Shown: piece by piece, positions 45,701 to 53,529 of the stretch
Layout of the letters: every line of letters starts with the position of its first letter
Position numbering within the stretch: the stretch's first letter is position 1
Assembly: GCA_964347325.1 (NCBI GenBank)
Contig: CAYFYA010000010.1
Span: forward strand, 1 to 64,000
Direction of reading: 5' to 3'
Length of the DNA stretch: 64,000 nucleotides
Origin: JAJISG01 sp964347325
GTDB lineage: Archaea > Thermoplasmatota > Thermoplasmata > RBG-16-68-12 > JAJISG01
Notes under the pieces: generated by a model
Databases searched by the model: none
Told to the model about the DNA's origin: nothing
Seen by the model: the letters and a program-made list of their open reading frames with translations, nothing else
Position numbers and translations under genes: made by a program

Positions 45701-46237
45701 GGTGGAGGGATCCATCTCCACGATGAAAGCAAAGTTGGGGATGTAGTTGTAGAAACGGACACCCTGGGCTTCGAGGGCTTCGACCCACTCGGCCTTGACG
45801 GGCCCTACGAACTGTACGATGTGAAGCCCCGGCTCACCCACTTCATAGGAGTCGATGTGCAGGTTCGGAGCGATCTCTGGTTCGCCCGCCGCAGTATCGA
45901 AGGTAACTCCGCCCAAGGAGATGGTCGTCCTGTCGACAAGCAGGCGAACGACCAGATTCCTGGCCTGAAGAGTCAGCGCGGTGGAGGGAGGCACGGAAGC
46001 CAAAACGAAACCGCCATAGTCCACAACTGGCTCCACGCCCGCCCGGCTAAGAGCGGCACGCTCCTCCGGTGAGGAACTGCGGAGCAGGACATCGAAGCCC
46101 GTGCCGAGCTCGCCACGCTTCAGAGCTGGCTGTGGTTCCGCCGCCACGGGGGACAGAACGCCAAGGAAGGTCGTCACCACCATCAATGTGGCTAAAATCA
46201 GAGACACGATACGGAGAGAACCGCATTCTGAGGACAT
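39725..46237 (-). CDS. giant surface subtilase with Ig/fibronectin, beta-propeller and anchor domains
   Basis: 2170 residues. Signal peptide (SLILATLMVVTTFLGVLSPVAA), an N-terminal region of about 330 residues, then an S8 protease domain with Asp in ADTGVD (about 364), His in GHGTHVAG (about 406) and Ser in GGTSMSGP (about 614). Downstream: a P-domain-like jelly roll (LAWTDVPG), a fibronectin-III-like domain, a ~200-residue module opening ILLVDDDFGNSYESYY, NEW3/CARDB-like repeats, a PQQ-type beta-propeller (about 1489-1845, starting WPQFHHDRERSG and with repeated GxVYWx/GxxxALD blades), three Ig-like domains and a C-terminal helix with RYVRPRR. An extracellular protease with large binding surfaces; all parts are in one intact frame. 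Confidence 0.9.
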   Translation of the reverse strand: MSSECGSLRIVSLILATLMVVTTFLGVLSPVAAEPQPALKRGELGTGFDVLLRSSSPEERAALSRAGVEPVVDYGGFVLASVPPSTALTLQARNLVVRLLVDRTTISLGGVTFDTAAGEPEIAPNLHIDSYEVGEPGLHIVQFVGPVKAEWVEALEAQGVRFYNYIPNFAFIVEMDPSTVRATGMAPFIQWVGIYHPAYRISRLVYQEFGSVASLDVQVPKHRDVALGPSRLSFPGFTALPDSGQPLSGGFPSISSAGSRDFTVLVQASAPPRTWEALEGMVILHYQTMTVGGLKLVRFSTDAANLPELANLPGVYWIEPFLRPELVDEVAGQIAAGHYSPITPGYIDWLASLGLSGQNVTVAVADTGVDTGADDPGVGGDMHPELDNRTVAHIPYGSLISAEDRVGHGTHVAGIIAGDNATGLTDGDGFSYGLGMAPEALIVNQRIFDDSGFWVFPDYYQMGRDAVGNGTIIHSNSWRIFTLGDYIADDAIFDELVRDADNVAGGDQPIIFEFSAANDGPGPSTTGSPANAKNVIATGASLNYRPTVPIMGQWPADNIDAMVGFSSRGPTTDGRIKPEIVAPGTWIASLLSSQSSPGWCWQNIDSYHEYCGGTSMSGPIVSGSAALFVEYYRNVFAVDPSPALTKAALVNGAVDMPPVASPSLGSDSTGPIPNFDEGWGRVNLENLLNFTGAVFYEDQQQALDTGTTFTYSIPVARMDKPFKVSLAWTDVPGMPGSSPVLVNDLDLVVTAPDGTTYYGNHFSNGWSVPGGSGDPLNNLENVYIPTSELRLGVYTVNVTAVNVPGSPTQDYAIVISHGGSPTSDGDVSWSKPLYRSSASADIFLADIDLDLDNLTQDSALVTAVSSLTDSESVTLLEVGTDSGVFSGTIQLTLTPSAPDDGNLTVVNGGTINVTYVDASPPATVNDTATIDDDPPLVSNVQATDITHNSARITWLTDESATSVVRYNTTTPPDLVTIDGFTSSHSVNLTMLQPNTTYFFEVESTDTAGNTAVDDNASSYYSFTTLDVPPILLVDDDFGNSYESYYVSALSALAQPFDYWEVAAQGNPVLADLQGFDLLIWHTPSNGFNPSAQAEVAQFLDAGGRLILSGQDIGFYWSGSSFYSDYLHAIYVSDNAPTDNVIGVSSDPIGDGLNILINGGDGANNNIWPSVVDPISPAVTSAQYASGPSSQSAILRVEDGAYAIAYLAFNYEGVSTAADRELLMDRLLEWIMPPEFGASITPSSVTGVAVPGGTAEYSLEVRNRGAFLAEDTFNVAGVGVPYGWTRTFYHADGVTPLNDTNNDTFVDTGPIPSGASLDIIVRVDVDAGATAGQADLLTLNITSVGDPSAVAQASITTLVPLPGVAAGPDVYSSSEPGASVSFNVNITNTGGLEDLFQVTGTSTMGWTVTLLDSDGVTPLTDTDSDGTPDTGLVPGLQDSPIVVRVEVPSDAPLDTLDTLIVRAVSAADPGEDDTALLRLEVLPLPSPEWPQFHHDRERSGVAPVPFEMPLTQRWVAGVGGLPIRWSGPIIYDHMVYFAEQEGVLNAVDVGTGEVKWQRTLGDIGNIAGTPAAADGSVYVTFVTSGNTRISLFSLDAATGTTNWQTDSFTGFAPATFSTPAVAVGHVYWSDYVGTILASDVTTGVVQWSYSMGSSTLQGPTYAAGMVFAADTSGRIVALDAFDGTPIWTTTVAAIVTSAPTVVDGVLYVGDYGGSLYAFEALTGAPIWTSSGLGALIDVSSPAVADGMVFVGTFDFAVANGWIHALHATNGTPAWSNFLSGAAVGSSVGYNNGSVFLTAWDGNLRVWDALTGATLQTILLSSAGSTSSVALGDGYLVVGDEAGKVTGFSFVGAGVPDRVDTSPDSADVVVGGATQFDAVGFDAYNNSVGGTFTWTSMNGLGTVIPLTSSGDEIIYLAGPTAGTDSLEVRLSTFVDNVTVNVMPGPPEQVTIAPGVVDVEAGDTLQFTATTQDQFGNPVNGGSFDWIATGGIGTIDATGLFTASTITGTGTVRVALDDMNATAVVRIVPGPVDEITVSPSTLEVLTGGSADLIAVAKDQHGNQIADATFDWTTTIGTIEATEAGWSATFTAGSETGTGTISVTYGGVSANVDVIVKTQALPITDQVTQPLTLALIAAVAALAGLSAYLYLRYVRPRRPSGEGPEKVPEEEDWL

Positions 46238-46365
46238 GATACTCCCCAGCTTCCTCTCGTCATCGATCGTGAGGTCTTAGTCTTTTTTCCGTGAGTATCA
46301 GCCCTTAGAGACTTCCTCGGCGCACGATTAAGTATCGGGGAAATGCTGTAGACGCCGGTGCCAAG

Positions 46366-47394
46366 GTGAGCTTCATCGACCTCAGGAGCGACACAGTGAC
46401 CTTGCCGACGGACGAGATGCGGGAGGCAATGGCCAAGGCGGAGCTGGGCGACGATGTCTTCCGAGAGGATCCGACGGTGAATCGCCTGCAGGAGAAGGCC
46501 GCGGAACTGCTGGGAAAGGAGGACGGCCTCCTGGTGACCAGCGGGACCCAGGGCAACCTCGTGTGCTTGATGGCGCAGACAAGGGCAGGCGAGGAGGTCA
46601 TCGTCGAGGAGGCCTCTCACATTCTGAACAACGAGAGTGCAGGAATCTCGCGGATAGCGGGGCTAATCCCAAGACCGATTCCTGGTCAACACGGGGTGCT
46701 GACGAGCAAACAGGTAGAGGAGGCCCTCCGGCCCCCAGACGTTCACTTCCCGCGGACGAGCATCGTCTGTCTGGAGAACACTCACAACGCCGCGGGCGGC
46801 ACCATCGTCGACGCCACTCAGATGAGGGACGTGGCCCAGGTCGCGCGGGAGAGAGGACTTAAGCTCCACGTCGACGGCGCCCGCATCTTCAACGCCGCCG
46901 TCGGCCTGGGAGTCCCTGCTTCGACCTTGGTGGAGGAGGCGGACTCCGTCACCTTCTGCCTCTCGAAGGGTCTCAGCTGTCCAGCAGGATCCGTCGTGGT
47001 CGGGTCCACCGACTTCATCGGGGAGGCCCGGCGCGCCCGGAAGGTCTTGGGAGGCGGCATGAGGCAGGCAGGCGTCCTCGCCGCAGCCGGTCTGGTGGCC
47101 CTGGAGACGATGATTCCCCGGCTGGCGGAGGACCACGAAAACGCCCGACTCCTTGCCGAAGGTATTGACCGCATTGGAGCCGTGGACATAGACCTCAAGA
47201 GCGTTCAGACCAACATAGTCATCTTTGACGTGGCGCCGCTCGGCGTGTCTTCCTCCGAATTCGCCTCCACTCTGGAGAAGAAGGGCCTCAAGGTCACGAC
47301 CAAGGGGAGAACCAGAGTCAGGTGTGTCACCCATCGTGGCATTGGCAGCGGAGATGTCCACTCCGCGCTGCAAATCCTCGAGGATGCTTTCTGA
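46366..47394 (+). CDS. ltaE: low-specificity L-threonine aldolase
   Basis: PLP enzyme splitting threonine/allo-threonine into glycine and acetaldehyde. 342 residues with the family start IDLRSDTVTLPTDEMREAM, GDDVF, VTSGTQGN, LENTHNAAGG, LHVDGARIFNA and the PLP-lysine motif SKGLSCPAGS. GTG start at 46366; a TATA-like TTAAGTA lies about 35 bases upstream. Divergent from the giant subtilase gene. Confidence 0.93.
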   Translation: MSFIDLRSDTVTLPTDEMREAMAKAELGDDVFREDPTVNRLQEKAAELLGKEDGLLVTSGTQGNLVCLMAQTRAGEEVIVEEASHILNNESAGISRIAGLIPRPIPGQHGVLTSKQVEEALRPPDVHFPRTSIVCLENTHNAAGGTIVDATQMRDVAQVARERGLKLHVDGARIFNAAVGLGVPASTLVEEADSVTFCLSKGLSCPAGSVVVGSTDFIGEARRARKVLGGGMRQAGVLAAAGLVALETMIPRLAEDHENARLLAEGIDRIGAVDIDLKSVQTNIVIFDVAPLGVSSSEFASTLEKKGLKVTTKGRTRVRCVTHRGIGSGDVHSALQILEDAF

Positions 47395-47584
47395 AGCTTG
47401 ACAGGAATGGAGTCGTCAGTCAGCCACTGGACCACAGCGGCAGGCTTTGCTCGCCACCCCCTGCGCTTCCATCCGTGCGGTGCCATCAGTAGCTGTCATT
47501 TCGCCGGGTGGTCGTGGTGGGGATGGTGACAGTCAGGGCCTCCGTGGACTTGGAGAATCGACAACAACCCAGCAGTCCCGAGAA

Positions 47585-48196
47585 TCACGGAAGGGATGAC
47601 TTCCTCCGCAGCAAGTAGACACATACGAACAGGCCTCCCACGAACACCGGGAGAGCCAGGAAGGGGATGTTAGGGATGGCCTTCTTGTGGATTCTGTAAT
47701 CCTTCTTGTCTGGAGCCCTATCCTGCCTGGGCTGGAAAGAGTCAGTACCCTGGTAGTTCTCAAACCGCACTGTCACATGGGAATCGCCAAGCCCACCTAT
47801 GATGTCCACCGGAGCCTGGAAGATCAGACTGTGATTGAAATCGTCTTCTGTGACCGTGATGTCTTCGACGAATATCCAGTCGGTCCCATCCCAAAGCTCA
47901 AGATAGCTACCGGACAGGGCATGTACGAACCGGTAGTCTTGTTCTGCAGAACCGACGCCCATGGTGATGTAGACTACGTAGGTATATGAGTCGATCTCAG
48001 GGGAAGACACCAGGTCCTCCCTGAGGAAGAGGTGGGTCGTGTTGGTGGCGTAGAACAGGTCCACCATATCCACAGGGTCTGGGGCGTCGCCAGCATTCTC
48101 ATCGGGTGGATCGTCCAACTGAAGCCATTCGGGTTCTGCGAGGGCTCCAGGGATAAGGAGGACCGAGACCAATAGATACACTGGCCAAATCCTCAC
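47585..48196 (-). CDS. secreted protein with exosortase-like C-terminal signal (candidate sortase substrate)
   Basis: 203 residues: signal peptide (MRIWPVYLLVSVLLIPGALA), a beta-rich extracellular domain of about 140 residues (WLQLDDPPDENAGDAPDP at its start resembles CBM9/DOMON-type domains), and a C-terminus made of a short motif (AIPNIPF), one helix (LALPVFVGGLFVCVYLL) and a basic end RRKSSLP. That tripartite tail is what exosortase/archaeosortase substrates carry. Its gene is last in an operon with an exosortase-like enzyme, glycosyltransferase and bactofilin, overlapping the bactofilin gene by four bases. The substrate role is inference. Confidence 0.6.
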   Translation of the reverse strand: MRIWPVYLLVSVLLIPGALAEPEWLQLDDPPDENAGDAPDPVDMVDLFYATNTTHLFLREDLVSSPEIDSYTYVVYITMGVGSAEQDYRFVHALSGSYLELWDGTDWIFVEDITVTEDDFNHSLIFQAPVDIIGGLGDSHVTVRFENYQGTDSFQPRQDRAPDKKDYRIHKKAIPNIPFLALPVFVGGLFVCVYLLRRKSSLP

Positions 48197-48837
48197 TCAT
48201 CCCCCTCCATGAACTCCTCGGGTGAGAGCAGGGCGTTCAGGACCTCCAGCTCTTCGATGGCTCGGGACTCTCCGACAGGGACCACCAGGTGGACTCCATC
48301 AGTGGCGATGACGTCCTCCAGGATCTCGGCCCCGGGGTAGATGTCCACGCGGCCCTCGGTGAATATACCCCGCACGATGGCCCCGGGCTTCAGGGTGACC
48401 TTCCCAGCGGCGTACACGATGCCCTGGACGTAGCTGAACTTGTCCATCTCCACCTCGCCGCCGGAGATGATGTTGCCGTAGGCCTTCGCCCGCTCGGCGA
48501 GGAGCACGCCTTTCTGAGCCTTCCCGCTTCCTCTCAGGACGGAGCCTTCCGCCAGCGTCAGATGTCCTCGGGTGACGACGTTGCCATCCATCTCCGACTC
48601 CTCGAGGATCTCCAGGTCGACGCCCAGCCTTGTGACTCCCGGTCGGGCCTTGGGGTCCGTTATCCTGGCTTGGCGCCTAGATGTCCGCACCCGCCTCTTC
48701 TCCAGGTCTAGGGTCGTTGTGGGCACCACCCTGGGGCCCCGATCGTGAACCCTGGTGTGCTCCAGAATCAGCGGGATCATGAGGACCGCGGGGAGGGAGA
48801 GGCCGAGGAGGAGGAGCCAGGGTAGCGACACGGCCAT
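48193..48837 (-). CDS. bactofilin-like polymer-forming protein with membrane anchor
   Basis: 214 residues. An N-terminal helix (about 5-25) and a basic linker precede a right-handed beta-helix region (about 80-175) built of short repeats such as GNVVTRGHLTLAEGSVLRG and GKVTLKPGAIVRGIFTEG, the pattern of the bactofilin/polymer-forming family. Bactofilins make filaments that organise envelope enzymes. It starts one base after the glycosyltransferase stop and overlaps the candidate substrate gene, so it likely scaffolds that system at the membrane. Confidence 0.75.
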   Translation of the reverse strand: MAVSLPWLLLLGLSLPAVLMIPLILEHTRVHDRGPRVVPTTTLDLEKRRVRTSRRQARITDPKARPGVTRLGVDLEILEESEMDGNVVTRGHLTLAEGSVLRGSGKAQKGVLLAERAKAYGNIISGGEVEMDKFSYVQGIVYAAGKVTLKPGAIVRGIFTEGRVDIYPGAEILEDVIATDGVHLVVPVGESRAIEELEVLNALLSPEEFMEGDE

Positions 48838-50100
48838 CTACCTACCCCCCGTCGCGCCGACAGCGTGAACGCCGTTGCCGTTGTGTGCAGTGTGGTTCCA
48901 CTCGTGCTTCCCGTTCCGCCTCACCATGAGCTGCAGGAACGCCAGGGTGCACACTAGGACATTGATGAAGAAGGCCACCAGGAGGCCCGGGAGCATCCAC
49001 AGGAAGCTCTTCCTCTTGTCCATGTAGACACCCAGGCCCACCTCGAAGAAGGGGGCAAAGTTGCCCACGGCGCTGTATGTGAAGACGGCCAGGGTGCCGA
49101 AGTAGAAGGGGAGAATGGGCGGGGACTCCGTGAGGAAGGCGGCTATGCCCAGAATCCAGCCCGCGAACAGGAGGATGGGCGAGAAGTAGAGCCACAGGAA
49201 AAGAATCATGTCCAGCTTCTGAAGGCGAGAGAGCCTGGGCGTTCGGAGGACGGCGCCGCTGTAGCGAAAGGCGCATTGCATGTGGCCCTTGGCCCACCTG
49301 TGGCGCTGCTTCCAATACGCCCGCCAGGTCGTTACGGCTTCCTCATAGGACTCTGCCTCCAGGACATAGCGGACTCGGTAGCCTTCCAGGACCGCCTTCG
49401 CCGTCAGGTCCGTGTCTTCCGCCAGCACGCTTTCGTCCCAGCCACCGAAAGCCTCCAGCAGCTCGCGCCGGAAGCCGCCCACGGTGCCGCCGTACTGGGG
49501 AATCAGTCCGAAGTGGTCACGGGCCACCTGGTCCACCCGGTAGCCACCGATCCTCTCCAGGGTGACGAGTTTGGATACGAAGCTCTCGTCCTCGTTGTAG
49601 ACGGTCACGCGGCCCTGGACACCTCCGACCTCGGGGTCCAGGAAGGGGGCCACGAGCTTCTCCACGATGTCTCGCTGGGGCATGTAGTCGGCGTCAAAGG
49701 TCAGGATGATCTCACCCTGCGACCTCCGGAAAGCGTCGTTGAGGGCAGCGGACTTCCCGTTCCCTCCCACGGGCCTGTGCAGGGGCCGGATGTTGGGGTG
49801 CTCTGCGGCGTACTCCTCGATAATGTCCCCGGTCCTGTCCGTCGAGGCGTCGTCGATGGGGACGATCTCCAGCTTCTCCTTGGGGTAGGTGGTGGCCACC
49901 AGCCGGTCCAGCAGGTGGCCAATCACCATCTCCTCATTGTGGCAGGGTATGAGGATCGAGACGAGGGGTCGGTAAAGCCCGGCGACCTCCTGGTAGCTCT
50001 TCTCCCGCGGGGCACGGAAGAGGGCCAAGTATGAGAGGACGTAGTGGCGGGCCATGTAAACCAGCATGACCGCTACGATCGGCAGGAGGAAGTACTGCAT
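48838..50100 (-). CDS. processive family 2 glycosyltransferase (exosortase-associated)
   Basis: 420 residues from the ATG at 50100. N-terminal helix, GT-A domain from VSILIPCHNEE with DDASTDRTG, metal-binding FDADYMPQ, acidic LAEDTDL and the processivity motif QRHRWAKG, then four C-terminal helices: the layout of NodC/PgaC/BcsA-type synthases that extend and export a polysaccharide. It overlaps the exosortase-like gene by one base (TGATG). In Gram-positive bacteria the exosortase XrtG is paired with just such a glycosyltransferase. The upstream in-frame stretch to 50400 lies inside the exosortase gene and is not used. Confidence 0.88.
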   Translation of the reverse strand: MQYFLLPIVAVMLVYMARHYVLSYLALFRAPREKSYQEVAGLYRPLVSILIPCHNEEMVIGHLLDRLVATTYPKEKLEIVPIDDASTDRTGDIIEEYAAEHPNIRPLHRPVGGNGKSAALNDAFRRSQGEIILTFDADYMPQRDIVEKLVAPFLDPEVGGVQGRVTVYNEDESFVSKLVTLERIGGYRVDQVARDHFGLIPQYGGTVGGFRRELLEAFGGWDESVLAEDTDLTAKAVLEGYRVRYVLEAESYEEAVTTWRAYWKQRHRWAKGHMQCAFRYSGAVLRTPRLSRLQKLDMILFLWLYFSPILLFAGWILGIAAFLTESPPILPFYFGTLAVFTYSAVGNFAPFFEVGLGVYMDKRKSFLWMLPGLLVAFFINVLVCTLAFLQLMVRRNGKHEWNHTAHNGNGVHAVGATGGR

Positions 50101-50639
50101 CACGCGGGAGTCACCTCCGGTGCCCAGCGGCTCATGAGAGACATGCCCACGGACCAAACGACTATCATCCAGAGGAAGTCGACCATGGGTGAAAAGATGA
50201 AGTGGACCATCCCGAAGGCATCCATGCCTGCGTAGTGGGCTGCAGAAGCTGAGAGGACGAGGCGATTGATGTTCCAGAACACGCCGACGCCTGCTCCAAC
50301 GGTGGCCCAGGCAGCCTTGAACCAGAAGGGGCCCTGAAGGAGACCCATGGTGGCTGCCAGCAGGAATCCGAAGATCGCCACCGTCACAAGGCCTGAACAC
50401 TCAACCAGGATGGAGAAGGCGGTGATGTCCCCGTTCGAATTCTTGACGTAGAGCATGGGGCTGTTGGGAGCGAGGACCAGGACCGAGGGGACCCCACCCA
50501 GGGTGAGGATGCCATGGGTCAGCTGGGCAGTGAGCTCCCAAGCAAGTGGCAAGGCCAGAAAGATGGCGAGGACCGCGGCTATTCCACCCTGAGCTAACGC
50601 AGCCCCGAAATTGGGCCTGATCCACATTCGCGACAGCAT
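50100..50639 (-). CDS. exosortase/archaeosortase family protein, XrtG-like
   Basis: 179 residues with about six membrane helices. The putative active-site residues are in place: Cys in VECSGLVT (about residue 81), Arg in NINRLVL (about 126) and His 18 residues later in MVHFIFSP (about 144). ECSG rather than ACSG, the short length and the neighbouring glycosyltransferase all point to the XrtG branch. These membrane enzymes are believed to cut C-terminal sorting signals and join the protein to a lipid or glycan. It is first in an operon with glycosyltransferase, bactofilin and a protein bearing a sorting-type tail. Assignment by motif and context. Confidence 0.7.
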   Translation of the reverse strand: MLSRMWIRPNFGAALAQGGIAAVLAIFLALPLAWELTAQLTHGILTLGGVPSVLVLAPNSPMLYVKNSNGDITAFSILVECSGLVTVAIFGFLLAATMGLLQGPFWFKAAWATVGAGVGVFWNINRLVLSASAAHYAGMDAFGMVHFIFSPMVDFLWMIVVWSVGMSLMSRWAPEVTPA

Positions 50640-50839
50640 GTCGCCACCCTGCCACAGGCTGAAGGCTCCTCTCGTCCTCCTGACTATTGAAACACGATCC
50701 GGAGTTCACTTAGAGAGTTGGATACAGTTATCAGAGGAGATTATCACCGGCGTCACTAAGGGCCTCCAGACCGCTGGCTGTCCGACCAGCGCCCTCGACG
50801 CCTCGCAGGTCTTATTGTCCGTGGGGAGTTGGGTGTGTC

Positions 50840-51822
50840 GTGTCACGCGAGGACGGGACGGCTCTGGTCACAGGGGGAGGGGGCTTCATCGGCAGTCACC
50901 TCGTCAGGGCTCTTCTCACGGCGAACTTCGAAGTCAGAATCCTTGACAACCTCTCAAGCGGCTCAAAGAAGTCGGTCCCCGGGAGGGCCGAATTCCTCAT
51001 GGGGGATTCCTGAACCCGCAGGATGCCGCCGAGGCGGTGAGCGGCTGCGACCTCGTCTTACACTTGGCCGGCAACGCCAATGGCAGTCTATCGGTGGAGA
51101 ATCCTCGTCTCGACTTCGAGGCCAACGTCTCGGGGACCTTCAACCTCCTGGAAGCGGCCCTGGAGGGCGATGTGAGGCGATTTGTGTACGTCTCGTCGGC
51201 TTCCGTGTACGGGGTCCCGCACGGCTTTCTCATTGGAGAAGAGCATCCGTTGGTCCCCTTCATGCCCTACGGCACCTCGAAGCTGGCCGCGGAGAGGTAC
51301 TGCAGGACCTTCCTAAACACCTTTGGCCTCCGGACCCTAATCGCCAGGCCCTTCTGCGTCTACGGCCCCGGCGAGCACCCGGACCTGGCCCTCGTCGAAG
51401 TGTCACGCTACCTTCGATGGCACCTCGATGGGGCGCCCATTCAGGTCGTGGGCGATCCAGATAGGAAGACCAGGGACTTCGTCAACGTGGACGATGTGGT
51501 CAGAGGCCGTATCATACTCGCGGAGAGGGGTGAGGTGGGCGAGGCGTACAATATCGGTTCAGGGGAGGAGACGTCGATGAGGGAGCTCGCCCACGTGGAG
51601 GGGGACATCACGGGTCGAAAGGTTGAGCTGATGGAGATCGAGAACGTCACCGAGGACACGTATCGCCTGGTGGCGGACATTTCAAAACTCGAGTCTCTTG
51701 GTTACTCCCCGGCCGTGTCCCTGGAGCGGGGGGTGAAACTGCTTGCTGAGGAGTTGGGAGAAAGCCCCGCGCTTCCTTCTGGGTCGACCATCTTCCACCC
51801 AGGGCAGGCGGCTGAGAGGTGA
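50840..51822 (+). pseudogene. NAD-dependent epimerase/dehydratase, split by a -1 frameshift
   Basis: The extended short-chain dehydrogenase family (nucleotide-sugar epimerases). The first frame, from a GTG at 50840, encodes the NAD motif LVTGGGGFIGSHL and LDNLSSGS and stops at 51011-51013. The rest, in the frame one base over, continues LNPQDAAEAVSGCDLVLHLAGN, SSASVYG, the catalytic PYGTSKLAAERY and a full C-terminus to 51822. One missing base within about 51000-51010, next to a run of five G, accounts for the break. With it restored the protein would be about 327 residues, normal for the family. It may be a sequencing or assembly error or a recent mutation; the sequence after the break shows no decay. 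Confidence 0.8.
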
Positions 51823-51829
51823 ACCACCC

Positions 51830-52441
51830 TCAGAGGCCAGCCGTGATCATGAAGAAGGCGCCGGTGGCGATGAGGAAGGACCCAAGGACCACGGATACGG
51901 TCCTCCTGACTCCCGGGCTCCAAAACCGCCTGGTCTTGTGCACCGTGGCGGACACGAAACCATTCCATCCCAGGTCGCAGCTCCAGTGGACGATAGCGAA
52001 GGCCACCATTCCCACGAGAGCGAAGGGGTACACCAGCAGCATGAGGGCCAGGCCGATGGTGAGCCACCAGAGGATAAAATAGGGATTGGAGGCCGTTGTC
52101 AGGATTCCCAGGAGAAAGGGGTGGTGGGGCATCGCCTCATTCCCGAGGGCCTCCCTTTGCCGGAGGATGGTGTTGGCCCCCAGATATATCAGCACGACCC
52201 CTCCAGCCAGTCCGAAGATGAGGGTCACCTGGGGCACATCGATGAGGTAGGCGAAGCCAGCAAAGAGTATAGCCATCAAAGGGAACTCCACCACCCCATG
52301 GCCCAAGGCGATCCAGACGCCGGCCTTCCGGTCCTCGTAGCCCTTGGCAACGGCCGCGGCGAAGACCGGTCCCGGCATCATGACGCCTGTCAGGGAGATG
52401 AAGGCTGTAAGACCTAGGAGGTAGAACAGGTCGAGGGTCAC
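51830..52441 (-). CDS. LysE-family exporter
   Basis: 203 residues, six helices, with the family opening FISLTGVMMPGPVFAAAVAKGY and an ILTTASNPYFILWW segment in the centre, as in LysE/RhtB amino-acid exporters. GTG start at 52441. It is convergent with the epimerase gene and stands alone. Substrate unknown. Confidence 0.85.
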   Translation of the reverse strand: MTLDLFYLLGLTAFISLTGVMMPGPVFAAAVAKGYEDRKAGVWIALGHGVVEFPLMAILFAGFAYLIDVPQVTLIFGLAGGVVLIYLGANTILRQREALGNEAMPHHPFLLGILTTASNPYFILWWLTIGLALMLLVYPFALVGMVAFAIVHWSCDLGWNGFVSATVHKTRRFWSPGVRRTVSVVLGSFLIATGAFFMITAGL

Positions 52442-52543
52442 AGGGTCATCCTGCCGAAGGTCATGGCTCAGGTCTGCTTATGGCTTCCGGAGTCCCTCAC
52501 CAGCCAAGCCCATTAAAGCAGCCCGAGCGTTTCACAGGCGGTC

Positions 52544-53488
52544 ATGAGAATTCTGAGTTACGATGAGGTGGACCCTTATGAGGTCTACAGGCTCGGAATG
52601 GTTGCCTTCAACTGGCCCATCACGCCGAAGTACGTCAAGCACCGCCTCCAGAGAGATCCCCGGGTTCTCGACGGCTTCGCCATCTACGCCGTGGAGGGAG
52701 GCAAGGTCGTCTCGCAGGTTGTTCCCCTCAAGATGCGTGTCCGCTTGACGACCGGTGAGGAGACTGTGGGAGGAATCCAAGGTGTCTGCACAGATCCGGA
52801 TATGTGGGGGAAGGGATACGCTCGGCGCCTCATGGTGCGCAGCCACGAGATTTACAGAGAGCTGAGCATCCGCATATCGACGCTGACGACCAGCCGCAAC
52901 ATCCGTGGTCATGGCATTTACGCAAAGCTAGGCTACACCGACCTGCCACCCTTCTTCCAAGCTACGCGACTCCTACCGACAGAGCGTGAGGGGCCCAAGG
53001 GACTGCACATCCGCAGCGTGAGAGAGAAGGACCTTTCCGCGATCCAAGGGTTCTACGAGGTTCACACATCTGACCAGTTTGGATGGTCGCTACGGGACCC
53101 TGGTCTTCTTCGGATGAAAGTCGCGTGGGACCGGAAGACCCTCGATCCATACCGGATCGTGACGAGGGACAACACCGACATCGGCTACGTCCGCGCGCCG
53201 GGCCAGGGCGTGCTAACTGATGAGATCGTCATCCCAAGAGCCGAGGATTTCAAAGACATCTTGCGGGCCTTAGAGAAGGATGCGAGGGGGGATTACGCCT
53301 GCGTCTCCAGCGTGTCGACGGGACGAGACCTGGAGAGGCTCGTCGCGCTCGGGTACACCCCCTCCAGTTCCATGATGGGCAAAGTGATGGCTTTGTCCCT
53401 CTCCTCAGGGCTCAAGACAAAGGAGCTTCCACAACTCTTCGGTTCCAAGGATGGGCGTTTCGTCTTCTATCCCACGGACGGCTTCTAG
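52544..53488 (+). CDS. GNAT acetyltransferase, Eis-like
   Basis: 314 residues. The N-terminal half is a GNAT fold with acetyl-CoA loop GVCTDPDMWGKGYARRLM (about 77-95) and the NIRGHGIYAKLGY motif; the C-terminal half looks like a second, degenerate GNAT or sterol-carrier-like domain, as in Eis-type enzymes. A TATA-like TTAAAG centred 28 bases before the ATG suggests a leaderless message. Substrate unknown. Confidence 0.8.
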   Translation: MRILSYDEVDPYEVYRLGMVAFNWPITPKYVKHRLQRDPRVLDGFAIYAVEGGKVVSQVVPLKMRVRLTTGEETVGGIQGVCTDPDMWGKGYARRLMVRSHEIYRELSIRISTLTTSRNIRGHGIYAKLGYTDLPPFFQATRLLPTEREGPKGLHIRSVREKDLSAIQGFYEVHTSDQFGWSLRDPGLLRMKVAWDRKTLDPYRIVTRDNTDIGYVRAPGQGVLTDEIVIPRAEDFKDILRALEKDARGDYACVSSVSTGRDLERLVALGYTPSSSMMGKVMALSLSSGLKTKELPQLFGSKDGRFVFYPTDGF

Positions 53489-53529
53489 GGCGAAGGATGG
53501 AGTCGCCGCCCCTTCCGGGAAGCCCAACC

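Noticed and set aside
49276..50034. 252-codon open frame opposite the operon glycosyltransferase
   Set aside because: Entirely within a gene with intact glycosyltransferase motifs and without its own promoter or ribosome site.
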